Source: Erythrobacter sp. CCH5-A1
GTDB lineage: Bacteria; Pseudomonadota; Alphaproteobacteria; Sphingomonadales; Sphingomonadaceae
Length of the DNA: 64,000 nt
Assembly: GCF_001557115.1 (NCBI RefSeq)
Contig: NZ_LSKQ01000177.1
Location: 5,744 to 69,743, forward strand
Reading direction: 5' to 3'
The notes below the pieces were generated by a model, which made no database searches, was not told the DNA's origin, and saw nothing but the letters and a program-made list of their open reading frames with translations. Numbering within the stretch: the first letter of the stretch is position 1; every line of letters begins with the position of its first letter. Positions 9,979 through 19,115 of the stretch are shown one piece after another. A program made the translations under genes and the position numbers.

Positions 9979-10440
9979 ATGGCTACCGCTCCCGCATCCA
10001 CCGCCGCCGTCGATCCCGCCGCCGAACCGCGCCGCAACGGTGCGCATCTCGACCGGCCGGATGTCCACGAGCGCGAGCACTTCACCATCTCCGACCTCAC
10101 CTCGGAGTTCGGCTGCACCGCGCGCGCGCTGCGTTTCTATGAGGACGAGGGGCTGATCAGCCCCGCGCGCGTCGGCCTCACCCGCGTCTATTCCAAGCGT
10201 GACCGCGCGCGCCTCGCGTGGATCATGCGCGCCAAGAATGTCGGCTTCTCGCTGACCGAAATCCGCGAGATGATCGACCTCTACGATCTCGACGACGGGC
10301 GTGTCGAACAGCGCCGCGTCACGATCGAGAAATGCCGCGCGCATATCGCCAAGCTGAAGGCGCAGCGCGACGACATCGACAGCTCGATCAAGGAACTGAC
10401 CGACTTCGTGGCCGAAATCGAAAAGCTCGATCTGCGCTGA
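9979..10440 (+). CDS. MerR family transcriptional regulator
   Basis: A 153-residue regulator with a 30-residue Ala/Pro-rich N-terminal extension, then the MerR winged helix (FTISDLTSEFGCTARALRFY, about 35-54, and GLTRVYSKRDRARLAWI), and a C-terminal dimerisation coiled coil rich in charged residues (about 108-150). It lacks the cysteine pairs of metal-sensing MerR proteins. The gene directly downstream encodes an acyl-CoA dehydrogenase, the arrangement seen for LiuR/AtuR-type MerR regulators of branched-chain or fatty acyl-CoA breakdown. Control of that dehydrogenase, and of itself through the upstream dyad, is inferred from position. Confidence 0.9.
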   Translation: MATAPASTAAVDPAAEPRRNGAHLDRPDVHEREHFTISDLTSEFGCTARALRFYEDEGLISPARVGLTRVYSKRDRARLAWIMRAKNVGFSLTEIREMIDLYDLDDGRVEQRRVTIEKCRAHIAKLKAQRDDIDSSIKELTDFVAEIEKLDLR

Positions 10441-10491
10441 TGCGCTAGGCCATACCCGTTTCACCCGTCCGCATACCAGAGGGATCCACAG

Positions 10492-12297
10492 ATGCCGACC
10501 TACACCGCGCCCACCCGCGACACGCGTTTCATCGTCAACGAAGTGCTCGATCTGGCGAGCTACGGCAATCTGCCGGGCTTCGAGAACGCCACCCCCGATA
10601 TGATCGAGACGGTCATCAACGAGGCCGGCAAGTTCTGCGCCGAGGTGCTCGCGCCGATCAACCAGGCGGGCGACGAGCATGGCTGCACCCGGCACGAAGA
10701 CGGCTCGGTCACCACGCCCCCGGGTTTCAAGGAGGCCTACCAGGCCTATGTCGAAAGCGGTTGGGGCACGCTTGCCCAGCCCGAGGAGTTCGGCGGGCAG
10801 GGCTTGCCGCATGTGCTCGGCTTCGTGCTCGAGGAGTATACCGGCACCGCCAACCAGGCCTTCGCGATGTATCCGGGCCTCACCCACGGCGCGGTCTCGG
10901 CGATTCTCGCCAAGGGTTCGGACGAGCAGAAGGCCACTTACGTGCCCAAGATGATCTCGGGCGAATGGTCGGGCACGATGAACCTCACCGAGCCGCACTG
11001 CGGCACCGATCTCGGCATGATCCGCACCAAGGCCGTTCCGAACGGTGATGGCACCTATGCGATCACCGGCACCAAGATCTTCATCTCGGCCGGCGAGCAT
11101 GACCTCACCAGCAACATCATCCACCTGGTGCTGGCCAAGACCCCGGGCGCGCCGGATTCGACCAAGGGTATCTCGCTCTTCATCGTGCCCAAGTTCATCC
11201 TCGACGAGAACGGCAATCCGGGCTTGCGCAACGGCGTTACCTGCGGGTCGATCGAGAAGAAGATGGGCATCCACGGCAACGCCACGTGCCTGCTCAATTA
11301 TGACGGCGCGACCGGCTACCTCGTGGGAGAGGAGAACAAGGGGTTGGCCGCGATGTTCATCATGATGAACGCAGCCCGCCTCGGCGTCGGCATCCAGGGC
11401 TATGCCCAGGCCGAGGTCGCCTACCAGAACGCCGTCGCCTACGCGCTCGACCGGCGTCAGGGCCGCGCGCTGACCGGCCCGGCCGAGCCCGAGGCCAAGG
11501 CCGATCCGATCTTCGTCCACCCCGACGTGCGCCGCATGCTGATGGACGCCAAGGTCTTCACCGAGGCGATGCGCGCCCTGTGCCTGTGGGGCGCGCTCCA
11601 GGTCGATCTCACCCACAAGGCCCAGACCGAGGAAGAGCGCGAGCAGGCCGACCTGCTGATCGGGCTGATGACCCCCGTCATCAAGGGCTACGGCACCGAC
11701 AAGGGCTATGACATCGCCAACAACATGCAGCAGGTCTATGGCGGCCACGGCTATGTGCGCGAGTGGGGCATGGAGCAGTTCGTGCGCGATAGCCGCATCG
11801 CGATGATCTACGAAGGCGCCAACGGCGTGCAGGCGATGGACCTGTGCGGCCGCAAGCTCGCCGCTGGCGGCGGCAAGGCGATCCAGGCCTTCTTCGCGAT
11901 GATCGACGAGGAAATTGCCGCCGCCAAGCAGGTGGCAGAACTCGCTCCTGTCGCCGAGCGTCTCGAAAAGGCGCTGGGCGAGCAGAAGGCGGCGACGCAG
12001 TGGTTCATGATGAACGCCTTCACCAATCCCAATCACCTCGGCGCGGGCGCGCATCACTACATGCATATCATGGGCATCGTGACGCTCGGGCACTTCTGGC
12101 TGAAGATGGCCAAGGTGGCGCTGACAAAGCTTGCCGAGGGCGGCGAGGACAAGGCGTTCTACGAAGCCAAGCTCGTCTCGGCCAATTACTATGCCGAGCG
12201 CTTCCTCCCCGATGCGGGCGCGCTGCGCCGCAAGCTCGAGGCGGGCAGCGAATACATGATGAAGCTCCCGGCCGAGGCCTTCGCGACCGCCGCGTAA
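10492..12297 (+). CDS. Acyl-CoA dehydrogenase, long form with extra C-terminal domain
   Basis: A FAD enzyme that desaturates acyl-CoA at the alpha-beta position. At 601 residues it belongs to the longer group with an additional C-terminal domain (PF12806 type), which includes FadE-like enzymes and DmdC, the methylmercaptopropionyl-CoA dehydrogenase. MNLTEPHCGTDLGMIRTKA is the FAD-binding segment, KITGTK-like GTKIFISAGEHD follows, and MIYEGANGVQAMDLCGRK holds the region with the catalytic glutamate. The MerR regulator lies 51 bp upstream. Substrate length cannot be read from sequence. A 12-bp stem follows 32 bp after the stop and probably ends transcription. Confidence 0.93.
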   Translation: MPTYTAPTRDTRFIVNEVLDLASYGNLPGFENATPDMIETVINEAGKFCAEVLAPINQAGDEHGCTRHEDGSVTTPPGFKEAYQAYVESGWGTLAQPEEFGGQGLPHVLGFVLEEYTGTANQAFAMYPGLTHGAVSAILAKGSDEQKATYVPKMISGEWSGTMNLTEPHCGTDLGMIRTKAVPNGDGTYAITGTKIFISAGEHDLTSNIIHLVLAKTPGAPDSTKGISLFIVPKFILDENGNPGLRNGVTCGSIEKKMGIHGNATCLLNYDGATGYLVGEENKGLAAMFIMMNAARLGVGIQGYAQAEVAYQNAVAYALDRRQGRALTGPAEPEAKADPIFVHPDVRRMLMDAKVFTEAMRALCLWGALQVDLTHKAQTEEEREQADLLIGLMTPVIKGYGTDKGYDIANNMQQVYGGHGYVREWGMEQFVRDSRIAMIYEGANGVQAMDLCGRKLAAGGGKAIQAFFAMIDEEIAAAKQVAELAPVAERLEKALGEQKAATQWFMMNAFTNPNHLGAGAHHYMHIMGIVTLGHFWLKMAKVALTKLAEGGEDKAFYEAKLVSANYYAERFLPDAGALRRKLEAGSEYMMKLPAEAFATAA

Positions 12298-12328
12298 GCC
12301 CTTCGCCGCGCATTTCCGGTATGATTGC

Positions 12329-12358
12329 GGGGCCGCCATGTTGCTGCATGGCGGCCCC
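12329..12358 (+). terminator. Stem-loop terminator after the acyl-CoA dehydrogenase
   Basis: GGGGCCGCCATG (12329-12340) pairs perfectly with CATGGCGGCCCC (12347-12358) over a 6-base loop TTGCTG. The following bases are T-rich only in part (TGTGCTTTGT), so it is an imperfect intrinsic terminator. It could act in both directions. Confidence 0.6.
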
Positions 12359-12395
12359 TGTGCTTTGTGGGGTGCGAAAGAGGAGCACGGGCACG

Positions 12396-13262
12396 ATGAT
12401 GCGGCGGTGGTTTCTGGCTTTGCTGGCCGCGATGATGTTCGCGGCACCCGCCGTTGCCGCGGGCGCGACCGGACAGGCCGGACGCTTCGTCTTCAGCGGG
12501 TGGGATGGCCCGCCGCTCCCTGTCTTTTACCAGTTGCCCGAGACGGTCACGCCCGACACGCGCGTCGTCTTCATCATGCACGGCGTCAACCGCGATGCCG
12601 ACCGCTACCGCGACGAATGGGCGGCGCATGCCAGGCGCCTCGGCTTCATCGTCATCGCCCCGCAATTCGCTGCCGCCGACTTTCCCGGCTCGCTCGGCTA
12701 CAACACCGGTTACTTCACCGAGGAGGATGGCACAGCGCGCCCGCGCAGCCGCTGGTCCTTTGCGGCGATCGAACCGTTGTTCGACGATGTCCGCCAGCGC
12801 TTCGGCACGCGGGTGGAGCGCTATGCGATCTACGGTCACTCCGCCGGGGCGCAATTCGTTCACCGCTACGTGCTGTTCATGCCCGAGGCGCGGATTGATC
12901 GGGCCATTGCTGCCAATGCCGGATGGTACACCATGCCCGACTCCGGCACCGCCTTTCCCTACGGTCTCGGTGCAACGCCGATTGGGGCCGAGGGGCTTGC
13001 AGCCGCGCTCGGCAAGCCGCTGATGGTGCTGCTCGGCACGGCCGATACCGACCGCGCCGATCCCGATCTGCGAAAGACCCCCGAGGCCGATGCGCAGGGG
13101 CCGCACCGCTACGCCCGCGGGCAGGCATTCTTCGCGCGCGGGGAGGCCGCCGCCGCGGCGGCCGGTGTCCCCTTCGCTTGGCAGCTCGAGCGGGTGCCGG
13201 GGATCGCGCACAGCAACGCCGGCATGGCCGAAGCGGCCGCGGCGCTGATCGCCGGGCGGTAA
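12396..13262 (+). CDS. Secreted alpha/beta hydrolase
   Basis: A 288-residue hydrolase with a signal peptide (MMRRWFLALLAAMMFAAPAVAA, split here only by its hydrophobic core at 5-20). The nucleophile elbow is GHSAG (147-151, Ser149). The late GIAHSNAG contains the probable catalytic His, and GTADTDRAD the acidic region. MHGVNRDADRYRDEW holds the oxyanion-side HG. The fold resembles secreted polyhydroxybutyrate depolymerase and feruloyl-esterase-like proteins, but the substrate is unknown. AGGAG lies 10 bases before ATG 12396, so the first of two adjacent ATGs is chosen. It follows the terminator at 12329-12358 and probably has its own promoter. Confidence 0.85.
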   Translation: MMRRWFLALLAAMMFAAPAVAAGATGQAGRFVFSGWDGPPLPVFYQLPETVTPDTRVVFIMHGVNRDADRYRDEWAAHARRLGFIVIAPQFAAADFPGSLGYNTGYFTEEDGTARPRSRWSFAAIEPLFDDVRQRFGTRVERYAIYGHSAGAQFVHRYVLFMPEARIDRAIAANAGWYTMPDSGTAFPYGLGATPIGAEGLAAALGKPLMVLLGTADTDRADPDLRKTPEADAQGPHRYARGQAFFARGEAAAAAAGVPFAWQLERVPGIAHSNAGMAEAAAALIAGR

Positions 13263-13303
13263 GGCCTGCTTCGCCGGTTCCCCGGCGCGCAGGGTGCCGC
13301 CGG

Positions 13304-13870
13304 TCAGTCGAGCATGCCCATCATGCGCTGAGAGCTGACCTTCATCTTGAGGCTCTTGGGACTGGCCGAGGCAGGGCGTTCCCACTGGCTCGCCGAACGC
13401 GCCGAGGCGACGCGCGGGCGGGCAGGTGCGGGACTTGCGACGGGGCGCTGCGAGGCAGCGGGGGCAGGCTGCGGTACGGGGCCGGGGGCGGGTGCGGGCT
13501 CGAGATCGACCGCTTCCAGCTCCTGCTCCGCTTCGGGCTCAGCTTCCTCTTCCGGCTCCGGCTCCGGCGGACTTGCCTGCACGACCGGTTCGGGTTGCGG
13601 CTCGGGCGCGGGAACGACCGCTGCGGGCGGTGCGGCCACAGGCGCAGGCGGCGCGGCCGGAGCGGGTGAAGGCTCGGCATCCCCCCCGGCTTGGGCGAGG
13701 CCCACGAGGATCTTTTCGGCCACCTCCTCGATCGAGCCGACCACCAGCAGCGGCTGCCCGCCGACGATGCCGACATTCGTCTGACCGTTCTCGGCGCTGC
13801 GCAGCCAGGCTACGTTGGAGGCCACGACAAGATAATTGCCGCCACGCGATTCGAGCTTGATGAACTTCAT
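13304..13870 (-). CDS. Pro/Glu/Ala-rich protein with small folded N-terminal domain
   Basis: A 188-residue protein of unknown function. Residues 1-55 (MKFIKLESRGGNYLVVASNV...VGSIEEVAEKIL) look like a small beta domain resembling FlbD-type proteins, which have a similar strand pattern and the ending EEV-EKI. After that comes a disordered region of about 90 residues made of Pro, Ala, Glu and Val with an acidic block (EPEPEEEAEPEAEQELEAVD), then a basic tail with SQWERP and KSLKMKVSSQRMMGMLD. GGGAAG 8 bases before the ATG at 13870 sets the start; a GTG three codons upstream is the alternative. It converges on the hydrolase gene with 41 bp between. Confidence 0.75.
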   Translation of the reverse strand: MKFIKLESRGGNYLVVASNVAWLRSAENGQTNVGIVGGQPLLVVGSIEEVAEKILVGLAQAGGDAEPSPAPAAPPAPVAAPPAAVVPAPEPQPEPVVQASPPEPEPEEEAEPEAEQELEAVDLEPAPAPGPVPQPAPAASQRPVASPAPARPRVASARSASQWERPASASPKSLKMKVSSQRMMGMLD

Positions 13871-13995
13871 GAGCGGCACTTCCCGGGCAAAGACCTGATC
13901 GCTCGCGCAATCTTGTCCCGCAGGGTTACGCCGACAGGGTTAAGGAATCGGTTATTGCGGCCTCGCGACCGGCATCGGCAACCGCTCGGGCAAGG

Positions 13996-14916
13996 TCACT
14001 CCACCGGCAGGAAATCGGGGACCGAGAGATAGCGCTCGCCCGTGTCGTAATTGAAGCCGAGCACCCGCGTGCCGGCGGGAAGCTCGGGCAGTTTGCTGGC
14101 GATGGCGGCGAGCGTCGCGCCGCTCGAGATGCCGACGAGCATGCCCTCTTCGCGCGCGGCACGGCGGGCCATTTCCTTGGCCTCCTCGGCGTCGACCGTG
14201 ATAGCACCGTCGATCGCGGCGGTGTGGAGATTGCCCGGAATGAATCCGGCGCCGATGCCCTGGATCGGGTGCGGGCCGGGCTGGCCGCCGTTGATGACGG
14301 GCGAGAGCGCGGGCTCGACCCCGTAGGCCTTCATCGCGGGCCAGTGCTTCTTCAGCTCCTCGGCGCAGCCGGTTAGGTGCCCGCCGGTGCCGACGCCGGT
14401 GATCATCACGTCGATCGGGCTATCGGCGAAGTCGACAAGGATTTCCTGCGCGGTGGTGCGGGCGTGGGCGGCGGGATTTGCCGCATTGTCGAACTGGCTC
14501 GGCATCCACGCGCCCGGGGTTCCGGCGACCAGCTCCATCGCCCGCTCGATCGCGCCCTTCATGCCCTTCTCGCGCGGGGTGAGGTCGAAGCTCGCGCCAT
14601 AGGCGAGCATCAGGCGGCGACGTTCGACCGACATCGATTCGGGCATCACCAGGATCAGCTTGTAACCCTTGACCGCCGCGACCATCGCAAGGCCGATCCC
14701 GGTGTTGCCCGAGGTCGGCTCGACGATGGTGCCGCCGGCCTTCAGGGCCCCGCGCGCCTCGGCGTCCTCGACCATCGCGAGCGCGATGCGGTCCTTGATC
14801 GAGCCGCCGGGGTTGGCGCGCTCGGACTTCACCCACACCTCGTGGTCGGGGAACAGCCGCGCGAGGCGGATATGCGGGGTGCCGCCGATGGTGGCGAGGA
14901 TGTTGTCGGCCTTCAT
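13996..14916 (-). CDS. cysK: Cysteine synthase A
   Basis: PLP enzyme making cysteine from O-acetylserine and sulfide. It has 306 residues, typical for O-acetylserine sulfhydrylase. The PLP lysine is Lys41 in [17 protein letters not shown] (68-75) binds the substrate carboxylate, and [16 protein letters not shown] is the phosphate-binding loop region. [10 protein letters not shown] near the C-terminus holds the serine that contacts the PLP ring nitrogen. The start overlaps the stop of the upstream MFS gene by 4 bp, so the exporter and the synthase are co-translated, which may suggest cysteine-pathway export but does not prove it. Confidence 0.95.
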   Translation of the reverse strand: MKADNILATIGGTPHIRLARLFPDHEVWVKSERANPGGSIKDRIALAMVEDAEARGALKAGGTIVEPTSGNTGIGLAMVAAVKGYKLILVMPESMSVERRRLMLAYGASFDLTPREKGMKGAIERAMELVAGTPGAWMPSQFDNAANPAAHARTTAQEILVDFADSPIDVMITGVGTGGHLTGCAEELKKHWPAMKAYGVEPALSPVINGGQPGPHPIQGIGAGFIPGNLHTAAIDGAITVDAEEAKEMARRAAREEGMLVGISSGATLAAIASKLPELPAGTRVLGFNYDTGERYLSVPDFLPVE

Positions 14917-16205
14917 GTCGATACCTCTCGTTTGAGCTCTTGGGGCTCGAAGCTGCGGGCGCGGCGCAATTCAGGGAAGTACCACGCCCAGACCAGTGTC
15001 ACGAATATCGCACCCGCGCCGCCGAATACAACCGCCCCGACCGCGCCGAGCAACGCCGCAGCGAGCCCTGACTGCATTTCGCCGAGCTCGTTCGAGGCGG
15101 AGATGGCAAGGCCAGAGATCGCGGACACCCGTCCGCGCTTGTCATCGGGCGTGAAGAGCTGGACCAGCGAGCTCCGGATGAACACCGAGATCATGTCGAC
15201 CGCGCCCATCGCGGCAAGAATCGCCAGCGACAGGATGAAGTATCGCGAGAAGGCGAAGGCGATGGTGAGCGCCCCGAACGCCGCGACCGCCCAGAGCATC
15301 TTGACCCCGACCTCGCGCTTCAGCGGACGGAAGGAGAGCCACAGCGCTACGCTCGCGGCACCGAAAGCCGGGGCGGCGCGCATCAGCCCGAGCCCCTCGG
15401 GCCCGACGAACAGGATATCGCGGGCGAAGACGGGCAGCAGCGCGGTCGCCCCCGCCAGCAGCACCGCGAACAGATCGAGCGTGATGCAGCCGAGCAGGAA
15501 CCGCTCGCGCCACACGTAGATCATCCCCTCGGTGATCTGCTTCAGCGGCTTGAGCCGCGGCCCGTCCTGCTTGGCACGCACCGGCCGCACGGTGAGGATC
15601 AGCAGCATCGAGCAGCCGAGCAGCGCGGCCGAGAGCGCATGCGGCAGCCATTCGGCGCCCGCAAAGATCAGCCCGCCCACCGCTGGGCCGGCGACGCTCG
15701 CGGTCTGCCAGGCGATCGAGGACAGCGCGATGGCGCGCGGGAGCAGCGCTGGGGGCACGATGTTGGGCGCGATGGCGCTCATCGAGGGGCCGAGGAACAC
15801 CCGCGCGGCGCCGTGGACGGCGGCGAGGGTGAAGAGAATCGGCAGGCTCAAGGCGTCGGCCCAGGTCGCCAGCGCCAGCACCACCGCGACGAGGCCGTCG
15901 ATCCCGTTGGCGAAGGCCGCGACATGGCGCCGGTCGAAGCGGTCGGCGGCGAGGCCTGCGACGGGCGTCAGCAGGAACAGCGGCACGAATTGCGCCAGCC
16001 CCAGCAGCCCGAGCTGGAACGAGGCCTCGGCCACGCTCATCCCGTAATCGTCGCGCGCCACGGCGTAGAGCTGATAGCCGAGCAGCACCACCATCGACAT
16101 GGTCGCGAACACGCCCATAAAACGCGCCAGCCAGTAGCGCCGGTAATCGGGTATCTGGAGCGGGGAGGCAGGTTCGGTCGCAGCGTCGGTCACGCCGCGC
16201 GCCAT
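14913..16205 (-). CDS. MFS exporter, EntS/MFS_3 type
   Basis: A 430-residue transporter with about 10-12 membrane helices. The cytosolic loop after helix 2 reads [18 protein letters not shown], an MFS signature, and the layout ([21 protein letters not shown] at the N-terminus) resembles the MFS_3 group that includes the enterobactin exporter EntS and various drug exporters. Residues near [16 protein letters not shown] form the second conserved loop. ATG 16205 is preferred to a TTG eight codons upstream, though neither has a strong ribosome site. It is the first gene of a pair with cysK (ATGA overlap). Substrate unknown. Confidence 0.88.
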   Translation of the reverse strand: MARGVTDAATEPASPLQIPDYRRYWLARFMGVFATMSMVVLLGYQLYAVARDDYGMSVAEASFQLGLLGLAQFVPLFLLTPVAGLAADRFDRRHVAAFANGIDGLVAVVLALATWADALSLPILFTLAAVHGAARVFLGPSMSAIAPNIVPPALLPRAIALSSIAWQTASVAGPAVGGLIFAGAEWLPHALSAALLGCSMLLILTVRPVRAKQDGPRLKPLKQITEGMIYVWRERFLLGCITLDLFAVLLAGATALLPVFARDILFVGPEGLGLMRAAPAFGAASVALWLSFRPLKREVGVKMLWAVAAFGALTIAFAFSRYFILSLAILAAMGAVDMISVFIRSSLVQLFTPDDKRGRVSAISGLAISASNELGEMQSGLAAALLGAVGAVVFGGAGAIFVTLVWAWYFPELRRARSFEPQELKREVST

Positions 16206-16266
16206 GGCAGGCGGCAGCGATGCTGCCAAGCAGGGGAAACTTGTTCCCCCTCGACTTTATGTTGCC

Positions 16267-16605
16267 TCAGCGCGGGCGGCGCAGGCGCGGGTTGGGCTGA
16301 AGCTCGTCGATGATCGCGACGAAATCGTCGAGACGGATGATCCGCTCGAACTGGAATCCGGCGCGGGTGTCGCGCGTCCAGATGACATAAGCCTCGATCC
16401 GGCCGACAATCGGCAAACGGATGATGATGCGGTCGCCGCGCTGGAGCTGGCCGCCATTATCGACCATGAAGCCATGGGCCGATAGATTGCAGATGTGCAG
16501 GTGCAGGTCGCCGTGCACGAAGTGTTCGACGATCGCCGGAAAGTCGACCGGATGACGCGCCGCGCGGCGCATGTCGGTCACACTGAGATTAGCTCCACCA
16601 GCCAC
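16267..16605 (-). CDS. PilZ domain protein
   Basis: A 112-residue single-domain protein. RRAARHPVDFPAIV (about 13-26) corresponds to the RxxxR part of a c-di-GMP-binding PilZ domain, and NLSAHGFMVD (about 40-49) to the D/NxSxxG part, both intact enough for ligand binding, with Asn replacing Asp in the second motif. GGAAGGA is 9 bases before the GTG at 16605, which supports this start over an internal ATG. No output domain is present, so it probably acts by protein contact, as small PilZ adaptors do. It has no obvious operon partner; the MFS gene begins 61 bp downstream on the same strand. Confidence 0.85.
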   Translation of the reverse strand: MAGGANLSVTDMRRAARHPVDFPAIVEHFVHGDLHLHICNLSAHGFMVDNGGQLQRGDRIIIRLPIVGRIEAYVIWTRDTRAGFQFERIIRLDDFVAIIDELQPNPRLRRPR

Positions 16606-16704
16606 GTAGCGCGATCCTTCCCTCCGTCTGGGTCACAGACAAGGGAAATGCCGGAGAAAGGCTGACAATTGGTAAAGGCCGGCGATGCGCCTTGTGGGTA
16701 ACGC

Positions 16705-17934
16705 TTACCGCGTCACGAGGGCGTGGCGCTTTTTGCCGAGGCTGAGGCGCAGGGTCTGGCCTTCTTCGGGCAGCACCAGCCGGGCTGGATCGGAGACGGT
16801 CTCGCCCTCGAGTTTGACCGCGCCCTCGGCAAGCTTGCGCTTGGCCTCGCCATTGGAGGCGGTGAGCCCGACATCGGTGAGCAGGGCAGCAAGGCGCATG
16901 CCTTCGGGCCCTGTCGCGATGATCGGCAGATCCTCGCCCGCGCCGCTGCCAGCGAAGGTCTCGCGCGCGGTGGCTTCGGCGCGAGTGGCGGCCTCCTCGC
17001 CGCGCACGAGCTTGGTCACCTCGTTGGCGAGGATTACCTTGGCGGCGTTTATCTCTGCGCCTTCAAGCGCTTCGAGGCGGCTTATCTCATCGAGCGGCAG
17101 GTCGGTGAACAGGCGCAGGAACTTGCCGACGTCGGCATCATCGACGTTGCGCCAATATTGCCAGAAGTCGTAGGCGGGCAATTGATCCTCGTTGAGCCAC
17201 ACCGCGCCCGCTGCGGTCTTGCCCATCTTCGCCCCGCTCGCGGTGGTCAGCAGCGGGGTGGTGAGGCCGAACAGCTCGGTCCCGTCCATGCGCCGGCCAA
17301 GCTCAATCCCGTTGACGATATTGCCCCATTGGTCGCTGCCGCCCATCTGCAAGCGGACGCCAAGATCGCGCGACAAGTACCTGAAATCATAACCTTGAAG
17401 GATCATGTAGTTGAATTCGAGAAAGGTCATCGGCTGCTCGCGCTCGAGCCTGAGCCGGACCGAATCGAAGGTCAGCATGCGGTTGACGGTGAAATGGGTG
17501 CCGACTTCCTGAAGCAGCTGGATGTAACCCAGCTGCCCGAGCCAATCATGGTTGTTGACCATCACCGCGTCGGTCGGGCCATCCCCAAATTTCAGCAGCT
17601 TGTCGAAGACTGTGAAGATCGACCGGATGTTCGCCTCGATCGTCTCGTCGGTGAGCATCTTGCGGCTCTCGTCCCGGCCCGTCGGGTCGCCGATGCGGGT
17701 GGTGCCGCCGCCCATCACGACCACCGGCTTGTGCCCGGTCTGCTGCAAGCGGCGCAGCATCATGATCTGGACGAGGCTGCCGATGTGCAGCGAGGGCGCA
17801 GTCGCATCGAATCCGATATAGCCCGGCACCACCTGCTGGGAGGCCAGGGCATCGAGGCCCGCCGCGTCGGTCATCTGGTGGATATAGCCGCGCTCGTCGA
17901 GCAGGCGCAGGAGGCTGGATTCGTAGGTGCTCAT
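16705..17934 (-). CDS. tyrS: Tyrosine--tRNA ligase
   Basis: Class I synthetase charging tRNA-Tyr. It has 409 residues. [16 protein letters not shown] carries the HIGH-like motif, [15 protein letters not shown] the tyrosine-site block, and [10 protein letters not shown] the KMSKS-like motif in the KMGKT form. A C-terminal S4-like RNA-binding domain is visible in [20 protein letters not shown]. The gene stands alone between the PilZ gene and the divergent DOMON-like gene, with 77 bp to the latter. Confidence 0.97.
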   Translation of the reverse strand: MSTYESSLLRLLDERGYIHQMTDAAGLDALASQQVVPGYIGFDATAPSLHIGSLVQIMMLRRLQQTGHKPVVVMGGGTTRIGDPTGRDESRKMLTDETIEANIRSIFTVFDKLLKFGDGPTDAVMVNNHDWLGQLGYIQLLQEVGTHFTVNRMLTFDSVRLRLEREQPMTFLEFNYMILQGYDFRYLSRDLGVRLQMGGSDQWGNIVNGIELGRRMDGTELFGLTTPLLTTASGAKMGKTAAGAVWLNEDQLPAYDFWQYWRNVDDADVGKFLRLFTDLPLDEISRLEALEGAEINAAKVILANEVTKLVRGEEAATRAEATARETFAGSGAGEDLPIIATGPEGMRLAALLTDVGLTASNGEAKRKLAEGAVKLEGETVSDPARLVLPEEGQTLRLSLGKKRHALVTR

Positions 17935-18011
17935 GGCGGGCGGCCCTAACAGGCGGGGCGCGCGGCGTGAAGTGGCTTGCCGGGCGCGCGCGCGCGCGGC
18001 ACACAGGGACG

Positions 18012-18527
18012 ATGCACGCGCTCATGCTCCACGTTGCCTGCGATCTTGGTCCAGTCCGCGCCATTACCGCCGCCATTTCCGCGACGCCGCAGGGCTGCGA
18101 GGCCGAATTCCGGCTCGACGGGCTTGTGCCCGGCATCGTCGTTCCCCCGGCCGCCACCCCTGCACGGCGCGACAACCTTTGGCAGACCACCTGCTTCGAA
18201 ATCTTCTGGCAGCCGCTCGGCGATACGGCCTACCGCGAATTCAACCTCTCGCCCTCGGGCCAATGGGCGGCCTACGACTTCGATTCCTTCCGCGAAGGGA
18301 TGCGCGATGCGCCGGTCGAGGCCATCGCCATCGCCCGCTCGCATGACGTTGCGGGACTGGTGCTCAAGGCGAGCATTGCAGCCGACCTGCCCGCTCCGGC
18401 GCAGGTGGCGCTCAACGCGGTGGTCGAGCAGGCGGACGGCACCAAGCAGTACTGGGCGCTCGCCTTCCCACCCGGCAGGCCCGAATTCCATTCCGAAGCC
18501 AACCGTGCGCTGATCGTCGAGCGTTAA
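18012..18527 (+). CDS. DOMON-like domain protein
   Basis: A 171-residue protein without a clear signal peptide. [16 protein letters not shown] followed by [24 protein letters not shown] matches the beta-sandwich pattern I associate with the DOMON-like family of sphingomonads; DOMON domains bind haem or sugars, but the ligand of this group is unknown to me. The ATG at 18012 is used; an alternative ATG lies four codons later. The end overlaps the convergent TspO gene by 4 bp on the palindrome TTAA. Confidence 0.75.
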   Translation: MHALMLHVACDLGPVRAITAAISATPQGCEAEFRLDGLVPGIVVPPAATPARRDNLWQTTCFEIFWQPLGDTAYREFNLSPSGQWAAYDFDSFREGMRDAPVEAIAIARSHDVAGLVLKASIAADLPAPAQVALNAVVEQADGTKQYWALAFPPGRPEFHSEANRALIVER

Positions 18528-19027
18528 CGCACCGGCGCTCCGGTGACAAAGGGCCGGTTGAGCTGGACGATCTTTCCGTTGAGCACGAAGGCGAAGCTCA
18601 CCCAGATGAAATAGGGGACATTGAGCCAGCCTGCGAAGCTGTCGCCAACGAGGCGCGGCAGCACCACCATCAGCCCCACGACCGAGAGCCACAGGAACAC
18701 GTTTTCGGCGAGCGCCCAGTCGGGTCGCTTCAGCTTGAAGAACAGCGGCGACCAGAGGAAGTGGAGCACGAAATTGGCGATGAACAGCGCCCACACACCG
18801 GTGCGCGCCTCGGGCGAGGGCGCCTCGGTCAGGCCGATGTAGAAGCTCCACCCGGCAAGGCCGAGGATCACCGTCCAGGCCGGGCCGAACAGCCAGTCGG
18901 GCGGCTGCCACGGGGGTTTGCGCAAGTCGCGATACCACTGGCCGATCTCGGTCAGCGCGCCGCCCGCACCGCCGAGGATGATCGCCCAGCCTGCGGCGAT
19001 GGCTGCGGGTGTCCAGTCGATGTCCAT
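18524..19027 (-). CDS. tspO: TspO/MBR tryptophan-rich membrane protein
   Basis: A 167-residue integral membrane protein with five predicted helices, rich in Trp. WYRDLRKPPWQPPDWLFGPAW, broken at about residues 31-51, is the TspO signature around the first loop, and NFVLHFLWSPLFF follows in helix 3. TspO proteins bind or transport tetrapyrroles and in alphaproteobacteria regulate pigment and stress genes. There is no tetrapyrrole gene beside it, so a role in pigment control is only a family-based suggestion. It converges with the DOMON-like gene. Confidence 0.93.
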   Translation of the reverse strand: MDIDWTPAAIAAGWAIILGGAGGALTEIGQWYRDLRKPPWQPPDWLFGPAWTVILGLAGWSFYIGLTEAPSPEARTGVWALFIANFVLHFLWSPLFFKLKRPDWALAENVFLWLSVVGLMVVLPRLVGDSFAGWLNVPYFIWVSFAFVLNGKIVQLNRPFVTGAPVR

Positions 19028-19115
19028 GGAGGTCTAACTGGCACAGTGTGGGCAATGTTCCCACCCCTAGCGCCAAGCATTGCCTTTGCGCGGCGCCTGT
19101 TCCATCGCTTGAGGC

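Noticed and set aside
9889..12447. 852-codon minus-strand open frame opposite the MerR and acyl-CoA dehydrogenase genes
   Set aside because: It is a high-GC shadow frame; the plus-strand proteins show clear family motifs, and the minus-strand translation is rich in Arg, Gly, His and Leu without any motif.
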